DNA from: Mugil cephalus
Taxonomy: Eukaryota; Chordata; Actinopteri; Mugiliformes; Mugilidae
NCBI RefSeq assembly: GCF_022458985.1
Contig: NC_061786.1
Location: forward strand, 23,673,474-23,737,473
Length of the DNA stretch: 64,000 bases
Direction: 5' to 3'
Every line of letters starts with the position of its first letter. Positions within the stretch are counted from its first letter, which is position 1. The translations under genes were made by a program, and so were the position numbers. The notes beneath the pieces are model-generated. The model saw nothing but the letters and a program-made list of their open reading frames with translations, ran no database searches and was not told where the DNA came from. Below, piece after piece: positions 27,701-40,000 of this stretch.

Positions 27701-29280
27701 AGATCCTGTAGAAAACTGACACATGAAATAAGAAAAAAGTCTCTGAGTTACATCATTTAACTGTGTTATTCTCTGAGGAGAACAGAAAAAAATATTATTT
27801 TAAAATTCTACTGATATGGAATAAATTAATGCATATCTTAATATTTTAATTATCTGTTTAGTTAAATTACAAAAAAACTGGACGGAGCAGAAAACGCTGC
27901 AGGTTTGACTCTGTCACAGTAAAATCCAACTAGTTTTAGTTCATCTGAGCTGGAGAATTTAATCTGAAGATCGACAGATCAGGAAATGATTGTAGTTTAT
28001 TTAATTTCACCTTTTGCTAGAAACAAATAAGAGTTCAGTTAAAAATGGACTAAAAAACAAACTGTGAATATATTTTGTCCTAAAGATTATTATCGGTATC
28101 AACACGAGACTGAACAGAAAAAACATCTAAAAATTCCGCTGATATGGAATAAATGAATGTATATTTAATTACGTGCTTTACATTTTTTTACATAATCAGA
28201 AAATAATAATCAGGAAATTATCGTATAATAATTAATAATTAATATATATATATTCTGAAAATGATTATAGGCATTTAATTATTCTATTCAGAGAAAAATC
28301 ACATACATATCTAAAAATCCTGCTAATCTGGAATAAATTAATGCATATTTTATCACAATCTTTCCATTTATTCAATAATCATCTTAATTAAATGAAAACT
28401 GGTTTAAAAAAAACTGTAAAAAAAGTGGTTTTCTAAGAACTAGACGTCCAGGTTCAAATCACAGAATGAGTGAGTTAATAATAGAAACAGGCGACGTGTT
28501 AACGAGTTTTATCACTAGATTAAAAAATATCTAAAAATTCTACTAATCTGGAATAAATGCACATTTTATTATTTTCTAAATAACCATATTTCTTTTTTTA
28601 AATATTAGCAAAATTGCATGAAGTACGATGTCACAGATTTCAGTTTTACTTCCTGTAGTTTCTCATTAATAAATGAAAGTATTTTCCTGTCACGTGTCGG
28701 TGGTGGAGGCGAAAGATGAAGCAGCATCAAAAGAAAAATTCATACTTTTTAAATTTCCTCTGACTTTCTTGTCTGACCTGGTAAATATATTATTCTATCG
28801 GTTATTTAATGATGGTCGTGTCTGCAACAGAAAAAAATCACATAAATATGCAAAAATTCTGTGAATATTAAATAAATGAATGCATGCATGTACTGAGATG
28901 ATGTTTTAATGTTTTTTGTATTTGTGTCTGGACTGAGGAGAAGAACCGTCTGCATCACGTTTAATTTGACTCTAACATGACGAGTGACGTGTGAACGAAT
29001 GTAAAGCAATAAAATAAATATTCATGATGAAATATTCACAGTTTGATCCAGTGAGACCAGGACGTTTTCTTCATTCACAGATTAACCTGGATGTTCTTCT
29101 TCTGTTCTTCGGTTCTTTAGTCCGGTCGGTGTCGGTCTAAAGGATGAAGACAAACATGAGGCTGAGACGTCATGAACAGACTGATTCCACTAGCATCAAG
29201 ACCTGGAAAGTCTCTAAACAGGGACAACTGCAAAACTCTGAAATGATTTTTAATTTGTTGAGTCAGTAAAATGAGCCAAT
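27701..29280. other. AT-rich intergenic DNA
   Basis: No gene recognised. A motif CTAAAAATTCnnCTnATnTGGAATAAAT recurs at about 27805, 28128, 28311, 28530 and 28852, so this is an old, diverged tandem duplication of roughly 180-330 bp. Confidence 0.5.
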
Positions 29281-29289
29281 GTTCCAGAT

Positions 29290-30175
29290 CAGAATAAACC
29301 AGAGTCCATGTGTCCAGAAGTGTTTCCATCAATGATCAGACTCAGGTCCTGGTTTAGTTTCTATAAATCAGGGATTTGTCTCATGTTTGTGTTGAAGTGT
29401 GTGATGACAACAGATGAAAGGAGCTTTGTGAGGAGCTCAGAAAAAGAGTTGTTGTTGCTCATCAGGCTGGAAAAGGTTCCACAAGCATCTGTAAAGAGTC
29501 TGGAAGCCACAAATAATCCACAGAGAGTCAGACAGATTGAAGACGACTGTTCCCCTCCACAGGAGTGGTCCACCAACAAACATCACTCCATCATAGTGGG
29601 AGAGGAACCAGAGGAACCCAGGGGAACTTCTAAGCAGCTAAAGGCCTCTCTCACATTGGCTGATGTTCATGTTGATGAATCCACTCAACAACCAAAGACA
29701 CTGCTCTCTGTCCACAAAGAACATGTGGGACAATGTTTAGTGGACAGATGAGACCAGAGTAGAATAGTTTGGTTTAAATGTTTGGAGATGAACCAACACT
29801 GCATTCCAGCATCAGAACCTCATCCCTCCATGACACATGGGGGCGCTAATGTCCTGGTTTGGGCCTGTTCTGCTGCATCTGCTCATCATTGATGGACCAA
29901 TGAACTGTGAATTCTACCAGTGAACTCTGAAAGAAAATGTCAGGACATGAGTCCATGAGCTGAATGTGAAGAGAAACTGGGTCATGGAGGAAGACAAGGA
30001 GCCCAAGAACACCAGTGGTTCTCCAGAAGAACCAGATGAATGTTTAGGAACAAGTCAAAGTCCTGACCTTCATCCAGTAGAAATGTTGGAGCATCAGCTG
30101 ATGAGAGGAAACCACCAACATCTCACAACTCAGCTGGTTCTGATCTGATTAATGGATCAGATTAGACCCTGATCA
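29290..30175 (+). mobile_element. degenerate Tc1/mariner transposon
   Basis: The sequence follows a Tc1-type transposase gene but is broken by stops and frameshifts. One stretch of about 147 codons remains open (29308-29751). It includes SLEATNNPQRVRQIEDDCSP-like helix-turn-helix remains and LADVHVDESTQQPKT, then KEHVGQCLVDR running into GATGAGACCAGAGTAGAATA, the DNA form of the DET.KVELF catalytic block. Later come CATTCCAGCATCAGAACCTC and CTTCATCCAGTAGAAATG, the equivalent of DLNPIEM. Terminal inverted repeats were not identified. Family assignment is from recognised Tc1 landmarks; the copy cannot encode active transposase. Confidence 0.75.
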
Positions 30176-30404
30176 GCTGTTACAGGAACATTTAGTCTGA
30201 AGGACTCACAGACTCACTCACTGGACACAAGGACTCAACAACATCGACACTGGACCAGTTTAATCCTAAAACCTGAAGAGACTTATTGTGGTGAGGAAGC
30301 AGAAAACCAACAGAGAAGAGAGAGACAGGAGGAGGAGGAGGAGGAGGAGGAGGAGGTGAAGGTGTCAAACAGAAGAGCTGATGCCGTCTGGTCAGAGAGC
30401 AGAT
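30176..30404. other. spacer with GGA repeat
   Basis: The boundary zone between the Tc1 remnant and the NPAS3 3' end, with a GGA run at 30331-30357. Confidence 0.5.
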
Positions 30405-30410
30405 TTTATT
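30405..30410 (-). terminator. npas3: candidate npas3 polyadenylation signal
   Basis: TTTATT on the + strand is AATAAA on the NPAS3 strand. It lies at the far end of a long repeat-poor, A/T-tract-rich stretch that looks like an extended 3' UTR. Inferred. Confidence 0.4.
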
Positions 30411-31347
30411 GTGAATGTGGCAGCGGTCCGATGGTTTTACAGAAAGACGAGCATGTGTGCGACACGTTCCTCTGAACGGATGAGAACCGAGTAAACGTAG
30501 AAAAGAACAACTGCTAGAAAAATGAAGTATGTACATTCACGGGTTTGCAGCATTATTCATGGTAAAGGAACTCAAAGCGACGTCTTTAACAAAAAAGAAG
30601 AAGAAGAAGGATCCAAAATGAGCCAGGCACTCAAAGTTAGCATCAGTTAGTCGTGAGTTTCCCACTCGTCTGTGAGCGGAAAAAAACAAAGAAACAAAAA
30701 ACAGAACAGAAAATAGAAATGTACCATAGTTTTCTCTTTTTTAATATTTTAATTTGTTTGTATTTAGAATTTTATAACACTGTTAACATTGATAATAAGA
30801 GGTTCCCTCTCTCCCGTATTTCAGCTACTTGGCACCAAGTTCCTCATAAAAGAATCTGTATAATTGTACAAGAAATAGTTAAAAACACAGACACAGTTTG
30901 TTCACAGGTAAATGAAGTGATTCTTCAATAGTTTGTAATTCTTAAACACTATGTTTGTTTTTCTCTTGACAGCAGCTGTGATTCAGGTTTTTAGAGTTTT
31001 TAAAATCACCAGCAGAGTTTTTCAGTTTTTCGACATAAAACACAGAAGAAACATAGAAACAGCTGCAGCCGAGCGGCTGTTTGCTCTTTGTTACATGTGG
31101 GTGTATTTCCTGGTTTCTCTGAGTTATGTGCCGCCCCCTCCCTCCTTTACCCGTCCCCCCCCCACGACCGCTGCCAGGTGAAACCCGCCAACAGTAGAAA
31201 ATGCTAAAATCCAGAGGAGCGTCCAAACAAAACGCTCCCGACAAATTGAACATTCAGCCACAGACGGGCCCCCGGCGGGGGGGCCGCTTCACATTCCCCG
31301 ACACAAAAAGTAAAAACGTTGAACTCCACAACCTGGTTGTTGGTTTT

Positions 31348-31382
31348 TTCACGTTTTTTTTTTTTTTTTTTTCGTTTTTTTG
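31348..31382 (+). repeat. poly-T tracts
   Basis: T runs up to 18 nt separated by single other bases; A-rich in the NPAS3 transcript sense. Confidence 0.85.
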
Positions 31383-31722
31383 TCGCAGTGACGAGACATT
31401 GATTCTTCACAGAAAGCACAGACGCTACAGATTGTTTTTCCTGATGTGGTGGGGGGGCGGGGGGGTCAGAGGCCACACTGGCTCCGCCTCCTCCCGCCCC
31501 CCCCGGTTTGGACTCGACAGACATTTAAAAAGTAAAAAAAAAAAACACACACACAGAAAGAGCTCAAACAAATAACGGAGGGATCGATCACGTGAAATGA
31601 ATCGGACAAACTCACTAAACATGCAGTTCAGTTTCCAAAACACCTATAAAAATAGATTTATAGTGCGAAATATTTTTTTCTTCTTTTAGTTTCTTTAGAA
31701 ATCTTTAAAATTGTATTTTTTC

Positions 31723-31726
<4 letters not shown>

Positions 31727-31753
<27 letters not shown>

Positions 31754-31755
31754 TT
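31727..31755 (+). repeat. (ATT)n microsatellite
   Basis: TTATTATTATT triplet repeat in the probable NPAS3 3' UTR. Confidence 0.85.
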
Positions 31756-32742
31756 CCGTGTCCTGAAAGACGACTGTGATTTTATTTCTCCCCCCTGTGA
31801 ACCACTTGTTTAACTCTAGTTTGTCCCGTGAGAGAAGTTTGCGCAGGAAGTCAACAAGTTTTGGTGGGAACCAATGAAATACACCCAATGCACACAGGAA
31901 GCCCCAAGGGACTCTGGGAAAACGTTTCACAACTGAGGCTTTTCTGGTTCCGTTTTCTTTCCCGGATGCAGGACTACATCTAAAAATGCTACGTGAGGCT
32001 TTTTCCGCGCCATCATTTATTTCTCTGGTGTAAAATATTCATTGGATTTTTTTAATACTTTGTGTTCAAGAGCTGGAAACTACGATTCCCAGAATTCCTT
32101 AGCGGCAAAAAACATGGCTCCATAAACCTTTGAGCTAGTTAAAGAATCTTTTCGTCTCTGAGAGAAAAGACAGCGAGATAAAGAGGTTTGTATAAGACTA
32201 CACAACAGCAAAAAGCAACAGCAGAGAAGAAGAGAAGGATTAGAAAATCTGAACGGAAGGAAGAAGGTTTTACAAAGACAAAGAGGAAGCAGCGAAGAAA
32301 GTAAAGGTGGACTTTACAAACACTTTTCTTTTTTCTTTGTTTTCTTTTTTTGCAAAGGCCACCGAACACGAAATTCCACGAACCTCCACTGGTTTCACTA
32401 AGACTGCAGAAAGAGGGAGGGAGGAGGAGGAGGAGGAGGAGGAGGAAGGAGGCGCCATGTTTTTTTTTTTTCCTTCACTTCATCTCCTCCCGTGTTGGTC
32501 GAGCCGCGGCTCCTCCTCCTCCGTCCCCCCCACACTAGAGATAGAGCACAGAGAAGACAAAGGACGAAAACAGCTACAGTAGCTCAGTATATACTGCATA
32601 TAGTCAACACACACAGAGAAGTCGCCATGAAAGACTTTTTGACAGCCAGTGACACTAAACACATCGGTAACACGTTTTTACGGTTTAATCACACGGAGGG
32701 AGGAGGGGGGGGGGTAATAAGGATGACGGGATGGTAGAGACT

Positions 32743-32746
32743 GGGG

Positions 32747-32778
<32 letters not shown>
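32743..32778 (+). repeat. poly-G tract (29 uninterrupted G)
   Basis: A run of 29 G (32750-32778) preceded by GGGGGGA. In the NPAS3 transcript sense it is a C29 run. Length in the assembly may be unreliable. Confidence 0.9.
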
Positions 32779-32779
<1 letters not shown>

Positions 32780-34699
32780 TGTCAACTTTTAAAAAGGTGG
32801 ACGGCGGTGACACAGTTTTTAATTATTACTCTTATTCTCAGCTTATTTTTTTTTCTTTTTTTTACCAAAAAACGTAGAAGAAAAATAAAACGTTACAAAT
32901 GAAGGAGAATCACAGTGTTTTTAAAACACTCAACTCATCAGTTTTTTTTTTAGGTTTTTTTCAGTTTTGGAGAAGAAGGAAAACGTAAAAGACACGACAG
33001 AGACAACGTCGTTTAAAGGAATGTGATCTTTTCTCTTCCTCTTAAAAAAACTCATAGTATTATTATTTTTTACTCGTAGTTATTGGTTGATTGTTTGACG
33101 GATCGATTGATTGAAAATGCAACGTCTTTATTACAATCTCCTTGTTGATATGTGTTTTTTTTTTTTTTTAATTATCACAGGGTCCGGCGATGAGATGGAA
33201 GAGAGTGGATTGTTTGAGGAAAAATCTTGAGGAGGTGATTCTGGTTCAGGAAGAAGATTTAAAAGAGGAGGAGGAGGAGGAGGAGGAAACAGGAAACAAG
33301 GAAGTCGTACAAAAACAAAACGTTACAGGAGCCGGTCGAGGTTTTCAACATTCATTTTTCAAGTTAGCGACGCTAGCTAATTAGCCTCAGTCTCACTGAG
33401 AATTAAAAGTGATTAAGTTAGAAAAATACAGACAAATAAAAAACAACTAGAGCTAAAAATCAACCAATCGCTCGCCTCCACGTTAACGTGCGGAGCCGAG
33501 CCAATCGGGTCGGAGAACGTGGAGACGACGCGGCTGATTTAGAGGTTCCTTTTGTATTTCTAATTTTCCTGAAGGTCTTTTCATTTATTTTTTTTAAAGA
33601 AAAAAGAAAAAGAAGAATTTCCCCCTCCACACAAACAGAACCAAGGATCAGTCTGAACGAGCTGTGGGTTCTCGTTTACAGCACCCAGGTCAGCCAGCTG
33701 AGTCAGGGTAGCACCACGGATCTGCAGGATCGACAGCTACAAACATGGACGGGGAAAAAGAGGCGGAGGTCGGAGTGAAAGGAAAGAGCGACAGGTCGAG
33801 ATGGGAAGAGACGCAGAGAAGGTTGAGTTTGGTGCGAGACCTGTAGGAAAAGCTCCTGGGATAAAAGAGGAAGAAGTAACATTCGATAATTCACAGGTCT
33901 TTACCCGGCTGAGATTGCTTTTTTTTTGTTTGTTTTTCTTCTTAATGATTTGTTAAAGTTAAATCTGAGCTAGAATATTTTATAAAAAAAAGGAAGAAAT
34001 TAAATAAAAACAAAAAGAAATTCTCTAAACTCTAAATTCCCTCATTCTCAAAAAAACCTTTTTTCAAAAGATTATCTCTGAGACCTTGTGTTAGAGCCCG
34101 ACGCTCGGTTTAAAAACGCTCTGTTCAAGCCTTGATCACATCAAGAGACATGAGGAGGAGGAGGAGGAGGAGGAGCGCCACCTACAGTCCAGCGTCTGTT
34201 ACAAATCCCTGCACCGTCCTCCTTTAAATACACAATCAGCATCTTCATAAAGACGCAACACAAACAAATGATAGAAGTGATGGCGTCAGGCTCCAGTCGA
34301 GTCCGGAGGCCGCGGGAATTCTCTGTAGGCAAAAAAAGAGGAATCCTTTCCAATGAAGAATCGTCTGTTTTCTGTCGTCGTTCATTTGTCCGAGAGAAAG
34401 AAAAAGAGGAGAGAGAATAGAAGAGGAGGAGGAGGAGGAGGAGAGAGACAGAAAAGAGGAGGACATGTTGAGGGTCATTCATGTCTATTACACAAGCTCA
34501 GTCGCTCAGATTCAAAGTGCTAGAGTACGTCCGCCGTCCACTCCCAGTCCTTTCTCCCCTCTCGGAAAAACACAGTGCTGCACCGTGTGGACGAAACAAA
34601 GTAAAGTAAAGGAGTCTTTCATAGTTTTTACTAGTGAGCAGTCTTTGACACAGTTGTTGATTCGGGAAAACACAGTAAAGCGGTCGTGGGTGTCCTGCG

Positions 34700-36366
34700 T
34701 TAGTCGTCCTTCCTCTCCAGGGCGGCCTGCGTGGTGTGGATGCCGTTGCTGTACACGGGGAACGGCAGCGTGGAGAAGAGTCCCTCCGCCGTGGTGAACA
34801 CGTTGGTGGGCATCTGGCCCCCCAGGGCGCCGTTGCCGCCGGTGGCCGCCGGGGACCCGACGAAGGGGCCGGCGGCGGCGGCGGCGGACATGTTGAGCCG
34901 GTGGACGTGGTGGTAGAGCATCTCCATGGGCGTCTTGGGGTCGAGGCCGAAACCCGAGCTGTCGACGAAGTTCATGGCGGCGTTGGGGAGGAGGTTGCCC
35001 TGCGCCATGGCCAGGGTGACGTCCGCCGGCGCGTACCTGATGGTCCCCGTGGTGTAGACCCGTGGAGAAGTGGTGCTGGTGGACGCCAGAGTCCCCGTGA
35101 CCCGGTGAACCAGCGGGAGCACCACGTTACCGGCCTGCAGGCGCTGCAGGGCCTCCAGGTCCCCGGAGTACAGCAGCGAAGACGAGGAGGTGGACGAGGA
35201 CGAGGACGAGGATGAAGACGAGGAGGAGGAGGAGGTGGTGGTGGTGGGAGTGCCTTGCTGCTTGTCCCGGGGGGATGCAGACAGCGGAGGGGAGAGGGGG
35301 TCGGCGGAGGAGGCGCTGGAAGGAGGAGCTAAGCTGACGGCGCTGGAGGCCGAGGACGGCGCCGAGCTGCCGTTGTACGGAGGCTTCCTCGCCCCCCCGG
35401 CTCCTCCCTCGGTTCCAGGAGGGGTGAGGACCGACTCGGGAATGGCCACCTGGAGGGAGCCCCCCTGCGGCGAGGGGAAGGTCTCGTGACTCCCCGGGGC
35501 GGCCGGCTTGGAGGTCATGCTGTACGGGGACTCGTTCCTGGAGATCTCCCGGTTGGGGGGGTAGTTCCAGATGCTGCTGTCGTTGTCGAAGTTGATGGGC
35601 TCCGTCATCTCCGTCTTGATCTTCAGACCCGAGGACGTCACGCCTGTGCTGTTCGGGGAGCCGGAGGAGGCCAGGAGGAGGGCGGAGGCGGCCGACGGAG
35701 CCTGGGAGGGGTCGACCAGCGGGGCGGCGTCTCCGATGGCGCCCGGGCTGGGCGTGGGCGAGGACAGGCGCAGCCTCCTGCTTCTCGACCCGTCCCACTT
35801 CTGCACTTTTCTCCTCTTCCGCCGTTTCTGGAGCTTATTTCCAGCGTTGGAACTGTCACAATCCTGCACACATCCGTCCTCCTCCTCCTCCTCCTCTTCA
35901 TCCTCCTCCTCCTCTTCCTCCTCCTCCTCCTCCTCAGATGAAGAAGTTTGGGAGTTGTGCAGCTGTACTTCTTCCCCCTCCCCGTAGTGCTCTACTTTAA
36001 TATGCAGTCCCCCTAGATTACCCAGTCCTCCGATGGAGCCCAGTCCTCCTAACCCTCCGAGTCCTGTTAAGCTTCCCAACCTTCCTCCACCTCCTCCTCC
36101 ACCTCCTCCACCACCTCCTCCACCTCCTCCTCCTCCTCCTCTGGCCTCCTCTTGCTCCTCCCCCTCACCATCTGACGGTTCCAGGCTGTCGTCGCTGTCC
36201 TGGCTCTCGGGGTTACTCGAGCTGTCTCCTTCTTCCTGCCGCTTCATTTCCTGCTCAGAGGAACAATGTGGCTGCTGCTGCTGGCGTTTACTGTCCGTCT
36301 CCGGGTCGTCGCTGTGCTCGGCTTGGTGGCTCGACGGCTTCCCCTCGGGCTTGGCGTTCTCGTTGT
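34700..36366 (-). CDS. npas3: npas3 last exon: transactivation domain and stop
   Basis: The acceptor is CTTCTTCCCAACAG with split codon G|AC, giving [20 protein letters not shown]. It encodes about 555 residues. In order these are a Ser/Asp-rich acidic part, 19 Gly in a row, and [14 protein letters not shown]. Then come about 18 Glu broken by one Asp, and a basic [14 protein letters not shown] likely nuclear signal. [20 protein letters not shown] leads to a Ser-rich tract and [40 protein letters not shown], the [18 protein letters not shown] block and [20 protein letters not shown] close the protein before TAA. IKVE and IKTE fit the SUMO consensus. The tracts are triplet-repeat coded and longer than in mammals, where Gly tracts sit elsewhere in this exon. 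Confidence 0.95.
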
Positions 36367-37038
36367 CTGTTGGGAAGAAGAAGAAGAAGGAAAAGGTTTT
36401 AGAATAACGCTGCAGCCACAGTGTGGCTCTAGGAGCGGCAATGAATTTCGTTTCAGACTGAAAAACTCTGTGAAGGTTCTCAGTCATGAAGGTCGTGGTT
36501 TGTTTTCAAAAAGCACTGAAATAAGCAACTGGACTTGTTGAGGTTTGAGACGATGTTTCATGGAAGTTTGAGGTCTAATTAGGAAACTCTGCGGGTAAAA
36601 CCATCAGAAACTGGTGCGATTAATGTCCATTAATGTCCGTTAACTGACCTGGTGTAGAGGGGGGGGGGCTGCTCCTCCCCGTCCTCTCGGTGCTCTGACA
36701 TTTGTTGGACTTACAAGGATTGGTGCTAATACTGGGTACCATGATGCTAATGGTAGTAACAAGACTGATCTGGGTGCTTCATTTGGTGCCAGTGAGTGTT
36801 TAATTAGCTTAGCCTCCTTAGCTCTATAGCTGCATGGATGGACGTGAAGCTTCAACACGTCTGAGACCAAATGTTTGTCTAAAGTTTGTCTGGACTTCAC
36901 CTCTAAAGATGCAACAAGGAGGAAACACCTGGAATTAGATCCAACATCTGACCACACATAGCATTAGCATTAGCATAGCATTTTATTAAAGGACCAGAGA
37001 TGTAGCGTCTCTGATGCCTGACAGACCCCACGACTCTG

Positions 37039-37076
<38 letters not shown>

Positions 37077-40000
37077 ATTGGTTCTTTTAGTTGTATTTAA
37101 ATTATTTAAATTAATATTCTGTTAAACTTGCACCAAAACGGCACTGTTTTCGGAAAAAGTTTGGATGTTTTCATTCGTTCTACACCGATTCAGAAGATCT
37201 GGACCAGACCCAGATCTACTCACGGTTCCTCTTTGAAGACTTACAACCTTTTTTCCTATGGAATCATGAGTGTTTACGGTAGATTTCACATCAGTCCATC
37301 CAATAATGAGGTAGTTTTGGTTGGGACCAAACTGGAGCACGGAGCGGCCAGCGTTTGAATACCTGTACAATGAAAGCTCAGGTGTTCCTCCTGTCCGGTG
37401 TGTATGCAGTGTTGTGTTGTGTTGTTGTGCTGTGTGTTCAGTATCTGTAGCTGCTGCTGTTCAGGCATGTTGGCTCTGTCCACCCCATTAAACACACAAT
37501 ACACACATACTTTAAACTCTGCCAGCGCACACTACGGCCAGCGGCTGCCCAGCTGGCAGCGCTCACATTCCCTAATGGCAGCCGAAATGTCGACTCGATT
37601 GCTTTGTCTGGGGGGGTTGGGGATGTGAGGGGGCTGCATCTCCATTAACTGTGCTTCCCAAGAAAAAATAGATTTATTCTCAGACTGGAAATAATAAAAA
37701 TATGGTCCAGCTGAGAGTTCTTGAGGCCCGGGGAGAGCTTGGCTTTGGTTTATTGATTTATAAAATGGAACGTATCAGGATTTTTTGGGTATAGATCGAG
37801 GTCTAACGGGAACAGGCGTTGCAGGAAGCTCAAACTGAAATACTGATTGATTATTTTGGGCTTGGACCAGGGGTGTCAAACTGTTTTTAGTTTGGGGGCC
37901 AGATTTGATCTCACGGGAGCCGGACCAGTAACATAACAGAGTAATAACCTATAGAAACGACAAATCCAGATTTTGTTTGTTTTACTGCAAAGAAGAACAA
38001 GTAAATATCCATAAAGCATCGTTACAAAAACGAAATGCTTTAAGAAAAATAAGTGTCATTGGGCTCATTGCCTTCTGCTCTTTAGTCCTGGGTCCATCCA
38101 GGGAGAGATGTTACTTTAAGTGAAAACTGTCTTTTTGAAATTTACGCATTTTGCCACTTCAGCAAAGCTGAGACCAACTCATCTGGACTCGTTTGTAGGA
38201 GACGTTTCCCCCAGGTGATCAGCTTTAAATGTCTGGTGAGGAGTTCAGGTTTTTATCACCTGAGGGTCACATGACTAGAGTCTGTTAATGACACAATACC
38301 CACCTGTGTTTAGTTCCAGGTGAGTATCAGGTTGTTCTTGATGAAACGTGCCCCAGAAACATCAAGGGTCAAATAAGTCATTTTATATTTATTCCTGAGT
38401 TAAATCCAGATCAATAAATGTCTCATATCTGGTTCCTGGTCTCATATCTGGTTCTGGTCTCATATCTGGTTCCTGGTCCTTAAACTAATGTAAACATGTA
38501 TTTGTCACATTAGAACATCAGAGCTGATTCAGACACTTGTCAACATCATCACATTAGAAACAATAGGACACTTGTTCTTCTTCATGGTTCCTGATAAACC
38601 AGTTCAGAGGGGGACCTTGTAGACCACATTAGACCCTGATTAGACCTGAGGATGTTTCCTGGATCTTCTCTGATTGGCTCAATGAAAACCACATGACAAT
38701 AAACCTCACTGAAAGGAACCAGGAACCACGTTACCTCCTACGGTTCCTGGAGCACGGAGGGTTAAGAGAACAGAGGTCAAAGGTCAGATATCTCATTTTA
38801 GATTAGGCTGATCCGGAGCACCTCGGGCCTGTTGGAGCCCGGTGGAAGCTGGCGGCTTCCTGCAGCAGCTGGCATCGGTTTCCAGCCTCCAGCGTGCCAG
38901 GAATAACAGCTGGCACTGATTCCCATCACACCAACACAGGCTGCAGGACTTGATAATATTACGCTCAAGGTGGAGGCTCTGTCTTGGTTTAGATTCAGCT
39001 ATAGTGAGCTTTGTCTGCTTGCTTTGTATTTCTGGATCTGAATTCAGATGTTGGTATTTTTTAAGATCTAATTTATTCATATTTGACAAGACCTGCTGTG
39101 TGTTTATGTTCCTCTCCCTGTTCCAGATTAAATAATTAAAATGTTCTGCAAGAGAAGTGAAGCTGAAACAGCCACGTGCCCTATAGCTGTAACAAGTATA
39201 ACACCAACTACTAGGAAGAGCTACTGCTAGCTGGGAGGCTAGGAGGAGCTACTATTAGCTATCATGCTAGGAAGAGCTACTGTTAGCTGGGAGGCTAGGA
39301 GGAGCTACTATTAGCTATCTTGCTAGGAAGAGCTACTGTTAGCTGGGAGGCTAGGAAGAGCTACTATTAGCTATCATGCTAGGAAGAGCTACTGCTAGCT
39401 GGGAGGCTAGGAAGAGCTACTATTATCTGGGAGGCTAGGAAGAGCTACTATTATCTGGGAGGCTAGGAAGAGCTACTATTAGCTATCATGCTAGGAAGTG
39501 CTAATGTTAGCTGGGAGGCTAGGAAGCTAAGAAGAGCTACTGTTAGCTGGGAGGCTAGAAAGCTAAGAAGAGCTACTGTTAGCTGGGAGGCTAGGAAGAA
39601 GTACTATTAGCTATCATGCTAGGAAGAGCTACTGTTAGCTTGGAGGCTACATAGAGCTACTATTAGCTGGGAATCATCATGTTGTTGTGGAAAAATCTGA
39701 ATATTCAGACTCTGTTTGCTCTTTTGTTTTCCTGCTCTTCCTGTTTTTCTAAACTGATTTAATTCACTGTGCCATTATTTCAGTTTGACCGTGTCTCTTT
39801 CTGGTGAATTTGTTAGCAGGTGGTTTCTCTGAGCGAAGTTTCCAGGTATCTTGTGGCGTCGTGTGTCGTCAGACCATGTTTTATGGTGTTGAGGGTTTGC
39901 AGCGAGCGCTCAGTCCCTGCAGGAGTTGGCATTCAGGACCATCCAGCCTGGCACCAGCTGATAAAAGATATTTGGCTTCTGATTCACGCTGGATTTCTCT

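Larger units (their letters stand above)
30405..34699 (-). other. npas3: probable npas3 3' UTR (about 4.3 kb)
   Basis: The sequence downstream of the NPAS3 stop has no ORF of substance. It has many poly-T/poly-A and GGA tracts and a perfect Pumilio-type site (TGTACATA on the minus strand, 30528-30535) near the distal end. A long 3' UTR fits a neuronal transcription factor gene. The extent is inferred from the lack of other genes and from the AATAAA. Confidence 0.4.

Noticed and set aside
29308..29751. An intact gene of 147 codons
   Set aside because: It is a broken Tc1 transposase remnant with later frameshifts and stops.
34736..36441. Other-frame and + strand ORFs (up to 223 codons) over the NPAS3 last exon
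   Set aside because: Shadows of the GC-rich NPAS3 coding exon; the minus frame matching NPAS3 explains the sequence.
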